Shown here piece by piece: positions 39,475 to 48,665 of a stretch of DNA of 64,000 bases (within the stretch, counting starts at the first letter, position 1; each line of letters starts with the position of its first letter). This DNA comes from Micromonospora lupini. Its GTDB lineage: Bacteria; Actinomycetota; Actinomycetes; Mycobacteriales; Micromonosporaceae. Both the position numbers and the translations under genes were made by a program. The notes beneath the pieces were generated by a model. It made no database searches. It was not told the origin of the DNA and saw nothing but the letters and a program-made list of their open reading frames with translations. Where the stretch lies: contig NZ_JAPENL010000001.1 in the NCBI RefSeq assembly GCF_026342015.1, positions 1,550,001 through 1,614,000 of the forward strand, in the 5' to 3' direction.

Positions 39475-42400
39475 CGGGGTTGCCTTCCTCGTGTCGGGCC
39501 AGGTGCAGCTCGCGGGCGAGACTCTCCGGGGACAACGCCCGGATCTCCGCGAGCAGGTCGGTGAGGTCGCCGTCCGTGGGCGGGAGAACCGCCTGGGGTA
39601 CGGCGGGCGCCGGCCGCGCCAACGCGGCGACGGTACGGGCCAGCGCGGCGAGGGTGGGTGACTCGAAGATCGCGGCGGGCGGCAGGTCGACGCCGAGCGC
39701 GTCGCGCAGTCGCGCCACCACCCGGGTGCCGAGCAGCGAGTGCCCACCCAGCTCGAAGAAGTCGTCGTCGGGGCCGATCTCGTCGACGCCGAGCAGGTCC
39801 ACCCAGATGCGGCGCACCACCTCGTACGGCTCGTCGCTCGGCGCGGTAGTCGTCGAGGCCGCCACCGGTTCCGCCGCGACCGGCGCCGTTGGCGCGGCGG
39901 CCGGCGCGGCCTCGGCAGGGGCGACGGGTCCCGGCCGGTACGCGTCGACCCAGTGCCGCTCGCGGGCGAACGGGTACGTGGGCAGGGGCACCCGCCGTCG
40001 TCCGTCGGCGCGGCCGTCGGGGCGGCGCACCGGCGCCCCGGCGAGCCAGAGCCGGCCGACGGCCAGGGCGACTGCGTCGACCTCGCCGGTCGGGGTGCGA
40101 CCGGCGGGCAGGCTTGTCAGCACCGGCACCCCGCGTGCGGCGTCGTGCTGTCGGACGAGGGTGGCCAGGGTGCGTCCCGGGCCGACCTCCAGCAGCGCGT
40201 ACCGCTCACCGAGCAGCAGGTCCGCGGCGGCGGTGAAGTTGACCGGGCGGCGCAGCTGCCGCACCCAGTAGTCGGGATCGGTGGCCTCGTCGTCGGTGAG
40301 CCAGCCGCCTGTCACGTTCGAGACGACAGGCACTGTGGGCGGGCGCAGCGGAATCTCCCGCAGGTGCGCGGCGAAGCCGGCCAGGGCCGGGTCCATCAGG
40401 GCCGAGTGGAACGCGTGGGAGGTGCGTACCTCCCGGCAGGCCACCCCGCGCCCGCGCAGGTCGGCGGCGAGCGCGGCGACGGCGGCGGTCGCGCCGGAGA
40501 CGGTGGTGAGGCGCGGCGCGTTGGCGGCGGCCACCTCCACGCCGGCGGGCAGCAGGGCCGTCACCTCGTCGACGCCGAGGGCCACCGAGAGCATCGACCC
40601 GGGGGCCTGCGCCTGCATGAGCCGGCCACGCACGGCGACTGTGGCGAGCGCGTCGGGCAGGGTGAAGACGCCGGCCAGGCAGGCCGCCACGTACTCGCCG
40701 AGGCTGTGGCCCGCCATCGCGGCCGGGCGTACGCCGTGGTGGCGCAGCAGTTCGGCGACTGCGTACTCGACGGCGAACAGGGCGGGCTGGGTGAGCCGGG
40801 TCTCGTCCAGCTCGGGTGCGGCGGGAACCGCGTCGCCCGGTGGGCAGAGCAGTGCGCGCAGGTCCACGTCGAGGTGCGGACGCAGCAGGTCGGCGCAGCG
40901 GTCGAAGGTTGCCCGGTAGACCGGTTCGGTGCGGTAGAGGGTGCGGCCCATCCCGGCGTACTGCGCGCCCTGGCCGGGGAAGAGCAGCGCCACGCCGGCC
41001 GGCGTACCGCTGGCGATGCCGGTGCGGACGAGCGCCGAGTCGCGGTCGGCGAGCTGGGCGGCGGCGGTCGTGGCCTCGCGGGCGACGGTGACCAGCCGGT
41101 GGCCGAACTCCCGCCGGGTACGCGCGAGGGTGTACGCGACGTAGGCCAGCGGCACGTCGGGGTGCTCGCCCAGGTGCGTGGCGAGTTGGTCGCGGGCCCT
41201 GTCGAGCGCGTCGGCGTCCCGGGCGGAGAGCACCAGCAGATGCGCGGACCCGCCGTCGGCGGGGACGTGATCCGCCGGTTCGGCGGCCTGGAGCACGACG
41301 TGGGCGTTGGTGCCGCCGATGCCGAAGGAGCTGACCGCGGCACGGGGCGGCGTGCCCAGGTCGGGCCAGGGTTCCGACGTGGTGGGTACCCGGAACGGCC
41401 CGCCGCCGGCCAGCTCGGGGTGCGGCTCGGTGCAGTACGGGCTGGGCGGCACCACCCTGTGGTGCAGCGCCAGCGCTGCCTTGATCAGCCCGGTCACGCC
41501 TGCGGCGACGTCGAGATGACCCACTATCGACTTGACCGAGCCGAGCGCGCACCGGCAGGCGTCGGCGCCCTGGAACGCCTCGGCCAGGGCGCGCAGCTCG
41601 ATCTGGTCGCCCAGCTCGGTGCCGGTGCCGTGCGCCTCGACGTAGCCGATGGTGGCGGGGTCGACCTCGGCGACCTGCTGGGCGGCCCGGATCGCGGCGA
41701 CCTGACCGTCCACGCCGGGCGCGGTGAAGCCGACCTTGACCCGGCCGTCGTTGTTGATCGCGGAGCCAAGGATCACCGCGTACACCGTGTCGCCGTCGTC
41801 GCGGGCGTCCGCCAGCCGGCGCAGGACGACCACTGCGGCGCCGTCGCCTCCCACGGTTCCGGTGGCGCGCACGTCGAAGGGGCGGCAGTGCCCGTCGCGG
41901 GACATGATGCCGCCTGCCTCGTGGCGGTAGCCGGTGCCGGTGGGCAGCAGGACGTGCGCGGCGCCGGCGAGGGCGACGTCGCACTCCCGGGCGAGCAGCG
42001 CCTGCGCGGCGAGGTGCACGGCGACCAGTGACGACGAGCAGGCCGTCTGCACCGCCACGGCCGGTCCGCGCAGGTCCAGGTGGTACGCCACCCGGGTGGG
42101 CAGCGAGTCCTTGTCGGTGGCGAGCATCAGCTCGTACTCGGAGACCGAGCCGAGCCGCGGGTTGCGGAACAGATGGTGCAGAAGGTAGCCGCTGGCCGCT
42201 GCCGCGGCGTACACGCCGACCAGGCGGTCGGAGTCCCCGGCGAGGTGGCCGGCGCGTTCCAGGGCGGCCCAGGCGGTCTCCAGGAAGAGGCGTTGTTGCG
42301 GGTCGAGCAGCCGGGCGTCGCGGGGCGAGTAGCCGAAGAAGCCGGCGTCGAACCGGTCGAGGTCAGGCAGCGCGCCGTGCGCCGGAACGAGGTCGGGGTG

Positions 42401-42574
42401 CCGCCGCTCCTCCTCGGTGAGGCCGGCGGCCGCCAACTCCGCGTCGGTGAACCGGGTGATGGTCTCCTGTCCGGCGAGGATCCGCTGCCACAGTTCGTCG
42501 ACGTCGGCGGCGCCGGGAAAGCGGCCGGCCATCCCGACGATGGCGATCTCCAGTCCAGTCTCCTGGTCGGTCAC
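39467..42574 (-). CDS. Type I PKS module: KS, AT, ACP
   Basis: 1035 residues from the GTG at 42574, which overlaps the NRPS stop by four bases. The KS domain (about 8-425) has TACSSS (Cys179), EAHGTGT and GSVKSIVGHLDVAAG, all intact. The AT domain (about 530-820) has GQGAQYAGMG, GHSLGEYVA and HAFHS, indicating malonyl-CoA. The carrier (about 935-1005) has FFELGGHSL. There is no ketoreductase, dehydratase or thioesterase, so the chain remains a beta-ketothioester. It extends the dipeptide from the two upstream NRPS proteins by one malonate. Such beta-keto aminoacyl chains often cyclise to tetramic acids, but release here is unassigned. Confidence 0.93.
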   Translation of the reverse strand: MTDQETGLEIAIVGMAGRFPGAADVDELWQRILAGQETITRFTDAELAAAGLTEEERRHPDLVPAHGALPDLDRFDAGFFGYSPRDARLLDPQQRLFLETAWAALERAGHLAGDSDRLVGVYAAAAASGYLLHHLFRNPRLGSVSEYELMLATDKDSLPTRVAYHLDLRGPAVAVQTACSSSLVAVHLAAQALLARECDVALAGAAHVLLPTGTGYRHEAGGIMSRDGHCRPFDVRATGTVGGDGAAVVVLRRLADARDDGDTVYAVILGSAINNDGRVKVGFTAPGVDGQVAAIRAAQQVAEVDPATIGYVEAHGTGTELGDQIELRALAEAFQGADACRCALGSVKSIVGHLDVAAGVTGLIKAALALHHRVVPPSPYCTEPHPELAGGGPFRVPTTSEPWPDLGTPPRAAVSSFGIGGTNAHVVLQAAEPADHVPADGGSAHLLVLSARDADALDRARDQLATHLGEHPDVPLAYVAYTLARTRREFGHRLVTVAREATTAAAQLADRDSALVRTGIASGTPAGVALLFPGQGAQYAGMGRTLYRTEPVYRATFDRCADLLRPHLDVDLRALLCPPGDAVPAAPELDETRLTQPALFAVEYAVAELLRHHGVRPAAMAGHSLGEYVAACLAGVFTLPDALATVAVRGRLMQAQAPGSMLSVALGVDEVTALLPAGVEVAAANAPRLTTVSGATAAVAALAADLRGRGVACREVRTSHAFHSALMDPALAGFAAHLREIPLRPPTVPVVSNVTGGWLTDDEATDPDYWVRQLRRPVNFTAAADLLLGERYALLEVGPGRTLATLVRQHDAARGVPVLTSLPAGRTPTGEVDAVALAVGRLWLAGAPVRRPDGRADGRRRVPLPTYPFARERHWVDAYRPGPVAPAEAAPAAAPTAPVAAEPVAASTTTAPSDEPYEVVRRIWVDLLGVDEIGPDDDFFELGGHSLLGTRVVARLRDALGVDLPPAAIFESPTLAALARTVAALARPAPAVPQAVLPPTDGDLTDLLAEIRALSPESLARELHLARHEEGNPDG

Positions 42575-45500
42575 TGTCGTCCCTCCCCCGCCGGCACCGG
42601 GCGGGCCCGGCGGGCCCGGTCGGCAAGCGCCTGCTTGCGTTCGTCTCGCCGCCGGCCGGCGGCCGGCCCCGTCGTCGGTGCGGCGGCGCCGTCGAGGAAC
42701 CGGGCCAGCAGCGCGATTGTCGGGTGGCGGAACAGCTCGACGGCGGGCACCTGTCGACCCAGCCGTTCGCTGAGCCGGGTCTGCACCCGCGCCAGCAGCA
42801 GTGACGTGCCACCCAGGTCGAAGAAGTTGTCGTCCGCGCCGACGTCGTCGATCCCGAGCACCTGCCGCCAGGTGTCGGCAATGGCCCGTTCGACGGCGCC
42901 GTTCGGTGCCACGTACGCGGCGCCGAGGTCGGCGCGGGCCACTGTGGGGGCGGGCAGTCGGGACGGGTCGAGCTTGCCGCTTGCCGTCACCGGCAGGTCG
43001 GCGACCACCACGAAGGCGCTCGGCACGAGATAGCGGGGCAACCGCCGCAGCAGGCTCTGGCGCAGTTCGTCGATCGCCAACCCGTCGCCGACGAGGTAGC
43101 CGACCAGTCGTCGACCGCCGGGCGTGTCGGTCCGCACCACGGCGGCGGCCCGGCGCACCCCGGGGCACTGCCGGAGTTGGGCCTCCACCTCACCCAGCTC
43201 GATCCGATAGCCGTTGATCTTGACCTGGTTGTCCGCCCGGCCGAGGAAGACCAACTGCCCGTCGGCACGCCAGCGGACCAGGTCGCCGGTGGCGTACATC
43301 CGCTCCCCCGCCGTCGGCGCGTACGGGTCGGGAAGGAAACGTCCGGCGGTGAGCGCGGGGTCGCCGTGGTAGCCCCGGGCCACACCGGCGCCGCCGAGGT
43401 GCAGCTCGCCGGGCACCCCGGGCGGTACCGGCCGCAGCTCGGTGTCGAGCACGTAGGCGCGGACCCCGGTCAGCGGCCGGCCGATCGGAAGCTCGACGTC
43501 GACGGGCGCACAGCGGGCGGCGGTGGCGGTGACGGTCGCCTCGGTCGGGCCGTACCCGTTGATCAGGAGCCTGTCGCGCGACCAGGCGGCGGCGACGTCC
43601 GGCGCGCAGGGCTCCCCGCCGACGGTGAGGATCCGCAGGTCGGGCACGGCGGCGGGGTCCAACGCGTCGAGGACCACCGGCGGCAGGTCGGCCACCGTGA
43701 CGCGGTGCCGGGTGAGCGCGGCGGCCAGGTCGGGGCCGGGGCTGCGCTCGTCCGGGCCGAGCAGGCGCAGCGTGGCGCCCGCCGTGAGCGTGGTGACCAC
43801 ATCGGACAGCGCCACGTCGAAGCTGATCGAGTGGAACTGCAGGACCCGGTCGTCGGCCCGGACGCCGACCAGCCGGGCCTGCGCCGCGGCGAGGTTGGCC
43901 AGCCCTCGGTGGGTGCCGACGACGCCCTTGGGCAGCCCGGTCGAGCCGGACGTGTAGATCAGGTAGGCGGCGGCGTCGGGGTGGGCCGCCGCCGGGAGCG
44001 GGGTGTCGACGACGGGCGGTTGCTGCTCGTCGAGGCGGAGCAGCGGCACGCCAGTGGTGGGCAACGCCAACTCCGCGTCGGCAGTGGTGACCACCAGGGC
44101 GGCGGCGGAGTCGGTGAGCAGGTGCGCCAGCCGGGCCGCCGGCAACTGCGGGTCCAGGGGCAGATAGACCCCACCCGCCCGGAGTACGGCGAGGAACGTG
44201 ACCACCCAGTCCGGTCCGGCGGGCAGGCAGACCCCGACTGTCGTCTCGGCCCGCACGCCCCGCCCGGCGAGGGTTTGGGCCAGGCGGTCGGCCCGCGCGT
44301 CCAGCTCCCCGTAGGTGAGGGCCTGATCGCGGTACGCCAGGGCTACCGTCCCCGGTGCCGCCGCGGCCTGGCGGGCGACCAGCTCGTTCAGTGTCGGTTG
44401 GCCCGGCGGCGCGGGCGCGGTGGCGGCCCAGCGGTCGATCAGATCCCGTCCGGCGGCGGCGTCGAGCAGCGGCAGTCGGTCCACGGGGGTGTCCGGGGCG
44501 GCGAGCGCGGCGGTGAGCAGGGTGTCGAGCTGGTCGGCGAGCGCACGGGCGGTGGACTCGTCGAAGAGCCGCGTCCGGTACTCGATCCGCCCGTCGATGC
44601 GTCCGTCCTGCGGGATGACGGTGAGCGTCAGGTCGAACATGGACGTGCCGGTGTGCGTCTCGCCGCTGGCCAGCACGCTCACCCCGGGCAGGGTCAGTCG
44701 CTGCTCCCAGCCGTCCTCGACGGCGAACATCACCTGGGCGAGGGGGTGACGGCCGGGGTCGCGGACCGGGCGCAGGTCCTGCACCAGGGCGTCGAACGGC
44801 ACCGGGTCGGTAAGCGCGGTAAGCGCCGAGTCCCGGAGTCGATCCAGCAGCGCGGCGAAGGTCAGTCCACCGTCGACCCGGCTGCGCAGCACAAGCGTGT
44901 TGACGAAGAAGCCGACAGCGGTCTCGCTGTCGAGCGTCTGCCGGTTCGCCACAGGCGTGGCGATCAGCAGGTCCGGCTGCTGGCTGCGGCGGTGCAGCAA
45001 CGCCGCCCAGGCCGCCGCGAAAATCATGTACGGCGTCGCGCCGGTGCGGCGGCCCGCCTCGGCGACCCGGTCGGCAAGCGCCGGCGGCCAGGAGAACTCG
45101 ATCTCGTGGCCGGCGTCCTCCAGCTCGGCCGGGCGGGGCCTGTCGGTGGGCAGGTCGAGCCCCGGCGGCGCGCCGGTCAGCGCGTCGCGCCACCAGTCCA
45201 GGCGGCGGGCCAGCTCCCCCGGGCCGAGCAGTCGGTCCTGGGCCAGCGCGGCAGGCACGTCCCGGGACGCCTGCGGCAGCGTCGGAGACCGCCCCTCCCG
45301 CAGGGCCGCGTACGTCGCCGACAGCTCCTCGAACAGCAGGCCCATGCTCCAGCCGTCGCACACCACGTGGTGCAGCGACAGCAGCAGCGAGAAGTCTGCG
45401 GGGCCGGTGCGGCACAGGGTGGCCCGCACCAGCGGCCCCCGGGCCAGGTCGAACGGGCGTACCGCCTCGGCGGCGGCGTACTCGTCGATCCGCTCCGGCG

Positions 45501-45861
45501 CGACGTCCTCGACCGCAAACGGCAGGCCGGTCGGCGGGAGGACCAGCTGGTACGACTGCCCGTCCAGCGGCACGAACACCGTACGCAGCGCCTCGTGCCG
45601 CGCCACGATCTCGTCGAGCGCGCCACGCAACGCGGCCACGTCCAGGTCGCCGCGCAGGTCCACCCGGTACGGCACGTGGTAGGCGGGACTGTCCGGGCGG
45701 AGCTGCGCCAGCAGCAGCATCCACTCCTGGGCGGCGGTGAGCGGGTGGATGCCGTACCGGTCGCCGTCGGCGCGAATCGCGGCGAGGAACGCCCGCCGCC
45801 GCTCGGGCGGCAGGGCGTCCACGCGCTGGCGCAAGCCCACGGGCGTGAGGGCGCCGATCAT
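42571..45861 (-). CDS. NRPS module: C, A, PCP
   Basis: 1096 residues from the ATG at 45861 (ATGA overlap with the preceding NRPS). The condensation domain (about 38-455) has HHVVCDGWS. The adenylation domain (about 470-970) has YTSGSTGLPKGV, INGYGPTEAT, YATGDLVRW and NQVKINGYRIE. The PCP (about 990-1060) has FFDLGGTSLLLARV. My manual reading of the specificity pocket is D-V-S-D-T-G-G-V-T-K; the acidic residue in the pocket could suit a cationic or polar amino acid, but this is low confidence. The C-terminal ~35 residues are Arg-rich, a possible docking tail to the PKS. Confidence 0.92.
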   Translation of the reverse strand: MIGALTPVGLRQRVDALPPERRRAFLAAIRADGDRYGIHPLTAAQEWMLLLAQLRPDSPAYHVPYRVDLRGDLDVAALRGALDEIVARHEALRTVFVPLDGQSYQLVLPPTGLPFAVEDVAPERIDEYAAAEAVRPFDLARGPLVRATLCRTGPADFSLLLSLHHVVCDGWSMGLLFEELSATYAALREGRSPTLPQASRDVPAALAQDRLLGPGELARRLDWWRDALTGAPPGLDLPTDRPRPAELEDAGHEIEFSWPPALADRVAEAGRRTGATPYMIFAAAWAALLHRRSQQPDLLIATPVANRQTLDSETAVGFFVNTLVLRSRVDGGLTFAALLDRLRDSALTALTDPVPFDALVQDLRPVRDPGRHPLAQVMFAVEDGWEQRLTLPGVSVLASGETHTGTSMFDLTLTVIPQDGRIDGRIEYRTRLFDESTARALADQLDTLLTAALAAPDTPVDRLPLLDAAAGRDLIDRWAATAPAPPGQPTLNELVARQAAAAPGTVALAYRDQALTYGELDARADRLAQTLAGRGVRAETTVGVCLPAGPDWVVTFLAVLRAGGVYLPLDPQLPAARLAHLLTDSAAALVVTTADAELALPTTGVPLLRLDEQQPPVVDTPLPAAAHPDAAAYLIYTSGSTGLPKGVVGTHRGLANLAAAQARLVGVRADDRVLQFHSISFDVALSDVVTTLTAGATLRLLGPDERSPGPDLAAALTRHRVTVADLPPVVLDALDPAAVPDLRILTVGGEPCAPDVAAAWSRDRLLINGYGPTEATVTATAARCAPVDVELPIGRPLTGVRAYVLDTELRPVPPGVPGELHLGGAGVARGYHGDPALTAGRFLPDPYAPTAGERMYATGDLVRWRADGQLVFLGRADNQVKINGYRIELGEVEAQLRQCPGVRRAAAVVRTDTPGGRRLVGYLVGDGLAIDELRQSLLRRLPRYLVPSAFVVVADLPVTASGKLDPSRLPAPTVARADLGAAYVAPNGAVERAIADTWRQVLGIDDVGADDNFFDLGGTSLLLARVQTRLSERLGRQVPAVELFRHPTIALLARFLDGAAAPTTGPAAGRRRDERKQALADRARRARPVPAGEGRQ

Positions 45862-48365
45862 CGGGCCATCCCCTGTTCGAGCTGGTCGAGCAGGCCGGCG
45901 AGGTCGGCGGGTGGCGGCCCGTCCAGCGCGACCGGCGCGGCCGGCTCGGCGGGCTCGACAGGCGCCCCGCTGATCTCGTCGGCCGCGGCGGCCAGCCCGG
46001 CCACTGTCGGGTGGTCGAAGATCAGCCGCAGCGGCACCTCCGCGCCGATCGCGGCAGCGAGGCGGGAACGGACCCGGGTCGCCTTCAGCGACCGCCCGCC
46101 GAGGTCGAAGAAGTCGTCGTCGCGGCGGCGCACCGGCACGCCGAGGACGTCCTGCCAGATCGAGGCCACCGCCCGCTCGGTAGGCGTCTGCGGCGCGGCG
46201 TCGTCGTCGCCGGTGGCGGCGGCGGCGTCGTCGTCGGGCACGGGCAGCGCCGCGACGTCCACCTTGCCGTTGCGGTTGAGCGGCAGCCGGGGCAGCACCA
46301 CGAACACGGCCGGCACGAGGTGGTCGGGCAGTTGCTCGCGGGCCCGTTCCCGGACCGCCTCGACGCGCACCCCGTCGTCGAGCACGACGTACGCGACAAG
46401 CCTCGCGTCACCGGCGGCGTCGCGGTCGGCGCGCACGATCGCGTCGCGCAGCAGACCGCCGCCGCGCAGCGCCTCCGTCACCTCGCCCGGCTCGACCCGG
46501 TACCCGCGGATCTTGACCTGGTGGTCGGAGCGGCCGACGAACTCGATCAACCCGTCCGGGCGTTGCCGGACCACGTCGCCCGTACGGTAGAGCCGACCTC
46601 CCGTGCGCGGCCCGAACGGGTCGGGCACGAACTTCTCGGCTGTCGCGTCGGGACGGCCGAGGTAGCCGCGGGCCACCCCGTCCCCGCCGATGAACAGCTC
46701 ACCGAGCACGCCGGGCGGCACCGGTTGCAGGAGCCGGTCCAGCACGTACACCCGGGTGTTGGCGACCGGGCCCCCGATCGGCACGATCGGGTCCGCCGCG
46801 GTGAGCCGGGCGCAGTCGTACGTCGTGGTGTAGGTGGTGGCCTCGGTCGGGCCGTACCCGTTGACAAGCGTGGTGTCCGGGCAGGCCGCTCGCAGCCGGT
46901 CCACGGCCGTCCGGTCGGCCTGCTCGCCACCGAACGTCAGGTAGCGCAGCGCGGCGAGGGCGTCCGGCGCCTCGGTCGCCACCTGCCGGGCCACGGACGT
47001 CGCCAGGAACATCATCGTCACGCCGCTGTCGCGCAGCCGGGCGCGCAGCCGGTCCGGCACGATCACGTCGTTGATGTCCAGGTCCGCCAGGCAGGCGCCG
47101 TTGAGCAGGGCGCCCCAGACCTCCAGGGTCGCCGCGTCGAACGACATCGTCGCGGCCTGTCCCATCACGTCGTCGGGGCGTACGTCGACGAAGTTGGTGT
47201 CGCGGACCAGCCGGACGATGTTGCGGTGGCTGACGCCGGTGCCCTTGGGCCGGCCGGTGGAGCCCGACGTGTACATGACGTACGCGAGCTGGTCGGGGTG
47301 GATGGTCACCGCCGGCGGGTCCACCGGGCCGTCGTCGGCCGGGAGCCGGTCCACGACGATCCGGGGCGTGTCGTCGGCCGGGAGCCGGTCGGCGAGCGCT
47401 GCGGTGTGCAGGATCGCTCCCGGTGTGGCGTCGCGGCACATCAGCGCCAGCCGCTCCGGCGGGTATCCGGGATCCAGCGGCAGGTACGCGGCGCCGACCT
47501 TGAGCGTCGCCAGCGCGGCGATCACCCAGGTGGTGGTGTCGGCGAGGCAGATGCCGACGAGCGTCTCGGCGCCGATGCCCAGCCGGCGCAGGCGCCCGGC
47601 CAGGTGGTTGGCCCGCCGATCCACCTCCCGGTAGGCGAGCACCTGGTCGCCGTCGCGCAGCGCGGGCGCGTCCGGGGTCGACCGTGCCCACTCGGCGAAC
47701 AGGTCCGGCACCGACTTCGCACGCGGATAGTCGGTGTCTGTGGCGTTCCAGTCGACCACCACCTCACGCTCGATCGCCGGGTCGAGCAGCGGCAGGTCGG
47801 ACAGACGGGCCTCCGGCCTCTCCTGTGCCCGGGCCAGGAGTACGGCCAGCGCCGCCCCGATCGACGTGGCGTGCGGGTGGTGGCGCACCGTGGCCGCGGG
47901 CCGTTCGTCGGTGTCGTCGACCAGCAGCCGCACCACACCTCGATAACCGGAAAGTGCCGGATCGGGACCGATCGATACCACCGGCCGATAGTCGGGAACC
48001 GTTTCGGGCAATTCCGCGTCGTGCTCCCGGGCCTCGCGCAGAGCCGTTCGGACCAGGTCCCGCAGCTCCGTCCACGTGGGATCCTCGGGCAACCGGACCC
48101 GCACGGGCAGCCAGCGTCCCGAGTCGGTCGACGCGGCCGGCGCCTCGGCGAGCAGGTCCCGGCCGCCGGTCCAGCGGGCCAGCAGCGCGAACACGCCGGC
48201 CAACGCGCTGACCTGCGGCTCCACCGAGTCGCCCGGCAGCTCCACGCGGGCGTCGGCGGCGGGGTCGGTCGTCGGCGCGAACGGCAGGTCCGGCGGCTCC
48301 GGAGGGGCCGCGAGCTGTCGTTCCCAGAAGGCGGAAAGGCCAGGGAAAATTGTCTGTTCGGTCAT
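45858..48365 (-). CDS. NRPS starter protein: truncated C, A, PCP
   Basis: 835 residues from the ATG at 48365; first gene of the leftward operon. Residues ~1-200 (FWERQLAAPPEPPDLPF ... SDLPLL) look like the C-terminal lobe of a condensation domain without the HHxxxDG lobe, so it cannot condense and this is a loading module. The A domain (about 205-690) has YTSGSTGRPKGTGVSH, VNGYGPTEAT, YRTGDVVRQ and QVKIRGYRVE. The PCP (about 715-795) has FFDLGGRSLKATRV. The pocket read by hand is D-A-L-F-T-G-G-Y-T-K, suggesting a hydrophobic residue at low confidence. It probably needs the MbtH protein encoded last in the operon. Confidence 0.9.
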   Translation of the reverse strand: MTEQTIFPGLSAFWERQLAAPPEPPDLPFAPTTDPAADARVELPGDSVEPQVSALAGVFALLARWTGGRDLLAEAPAASTDSGRWLPVRVRLPEDPTWTELRDLVRTALREAREHDAELPETVPDYRPVVSIGPDPALSGYRGVVRLLVDDTDERPAATVRHHPHATSIGAALAVLLARAQERPEARLSDLPLLDPAIEREVVVDWNATDTDYPRAKSVPDLFAEWARSTPDAPALRDGDQVLAYREVDRRANHLAGRLRRLGIGAETLVGICLADTTTWVIAALATLKVGAAYLPLDPGYPPERLALMCRDATPGAILHTAALADRLPADDTPRIVVDRLPADDGPVDPPAVTIHPDQLAYVMYTSGSTGRPKGTGVSHRNIVRLVRDTNFVDVRPDDVMGQAATMSFDAATLEVWGALLNGACLADLDINDVIVPDRLRARLRDSGVTMMFLATSVARQVATEAPDALAALRYLTFGGEQADRTAVDRLRAACPDTTLVNGYGPTEATTYTTTYDCARLTAADPIVPIGGPVANTRVYVLDRLLQPVPPGVLGELFIGGDGVARGYLGRPDATAEKFVPDPFGPRTGGRLYRTGDVVRQRPDGLIEFVGRSDHQVKIRGYRVEPGEVTEALRGGGLLRDAIVRADRDAAGDARLVAYVVLDDGVRVEAVRERAREQLPDHLVPAVFVVLPRLPLNRNGKVDVAALPVPDDDAAAATGDDDAAPQTPTERAVASIWQDVLGVPVRRRDDDFFDLGGRSLKATRVRSRLAAAIGAEVPLRLIFDHPTVAGLAAAADEISGAPVEPAEPAAPVALDGPPPADLAGLLDQLEQGMAR

Positions 48366-48665
48366 CGGATCTCAGCTCCGATCGGCGGGTGACACGCAAT
48401 GCCGGGAAGTCTGGACCGCACCCGTGCCAGTTGCTTGTAGGGGCCGTTCGGGTGCCGTTGCGGCGGTCTGAGGGAAACCTGAGTGCGCCTTTATGCCGAT
48501 AGCGCATTGCAGTCAGTAAGTACACCGACTCTTTTGGTTATGGCGATGCCGCTCGATGAAGACAATGATCGTGCCGGGGGGAAGCCACGCCGGGGGCGAC
48601 GACTCGTAGTGCCCGGTTGTCTCTTCGCTCGCCTGAGCCTCCACGAGAGAACACAGGAGCGGTGC
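48366..48665. promoter_or_regulatory. Divergent control region of leftward NRPS operon and SARP gene
   Basis: 300 bp between the NRPS starter and SARP genes. It holds no supported ORF. It is locally AT-richer near 48480-48560 (a likely promoter for one or both sides) and contains the SARP-type direct repeat at 48468-48483 listed separately. Confidence 0.6.
48468..48483 (-). promoter_or_regulatory. Candidate SARP box of the leftward biosynthetic operon
   Basis: On the + strand CTGAG occurs at 48468-48472 and 48479-48483, 11 bp apart. Read toward the NRPS genes it is CTCAG-N6-CTCAG followed at once by ACCGC-CGCAACGGC, nearly the same as the box before the rightward operon (19247-19262). About 100 bp upstream of the NRPS start codon. 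Confidence 0.55.
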
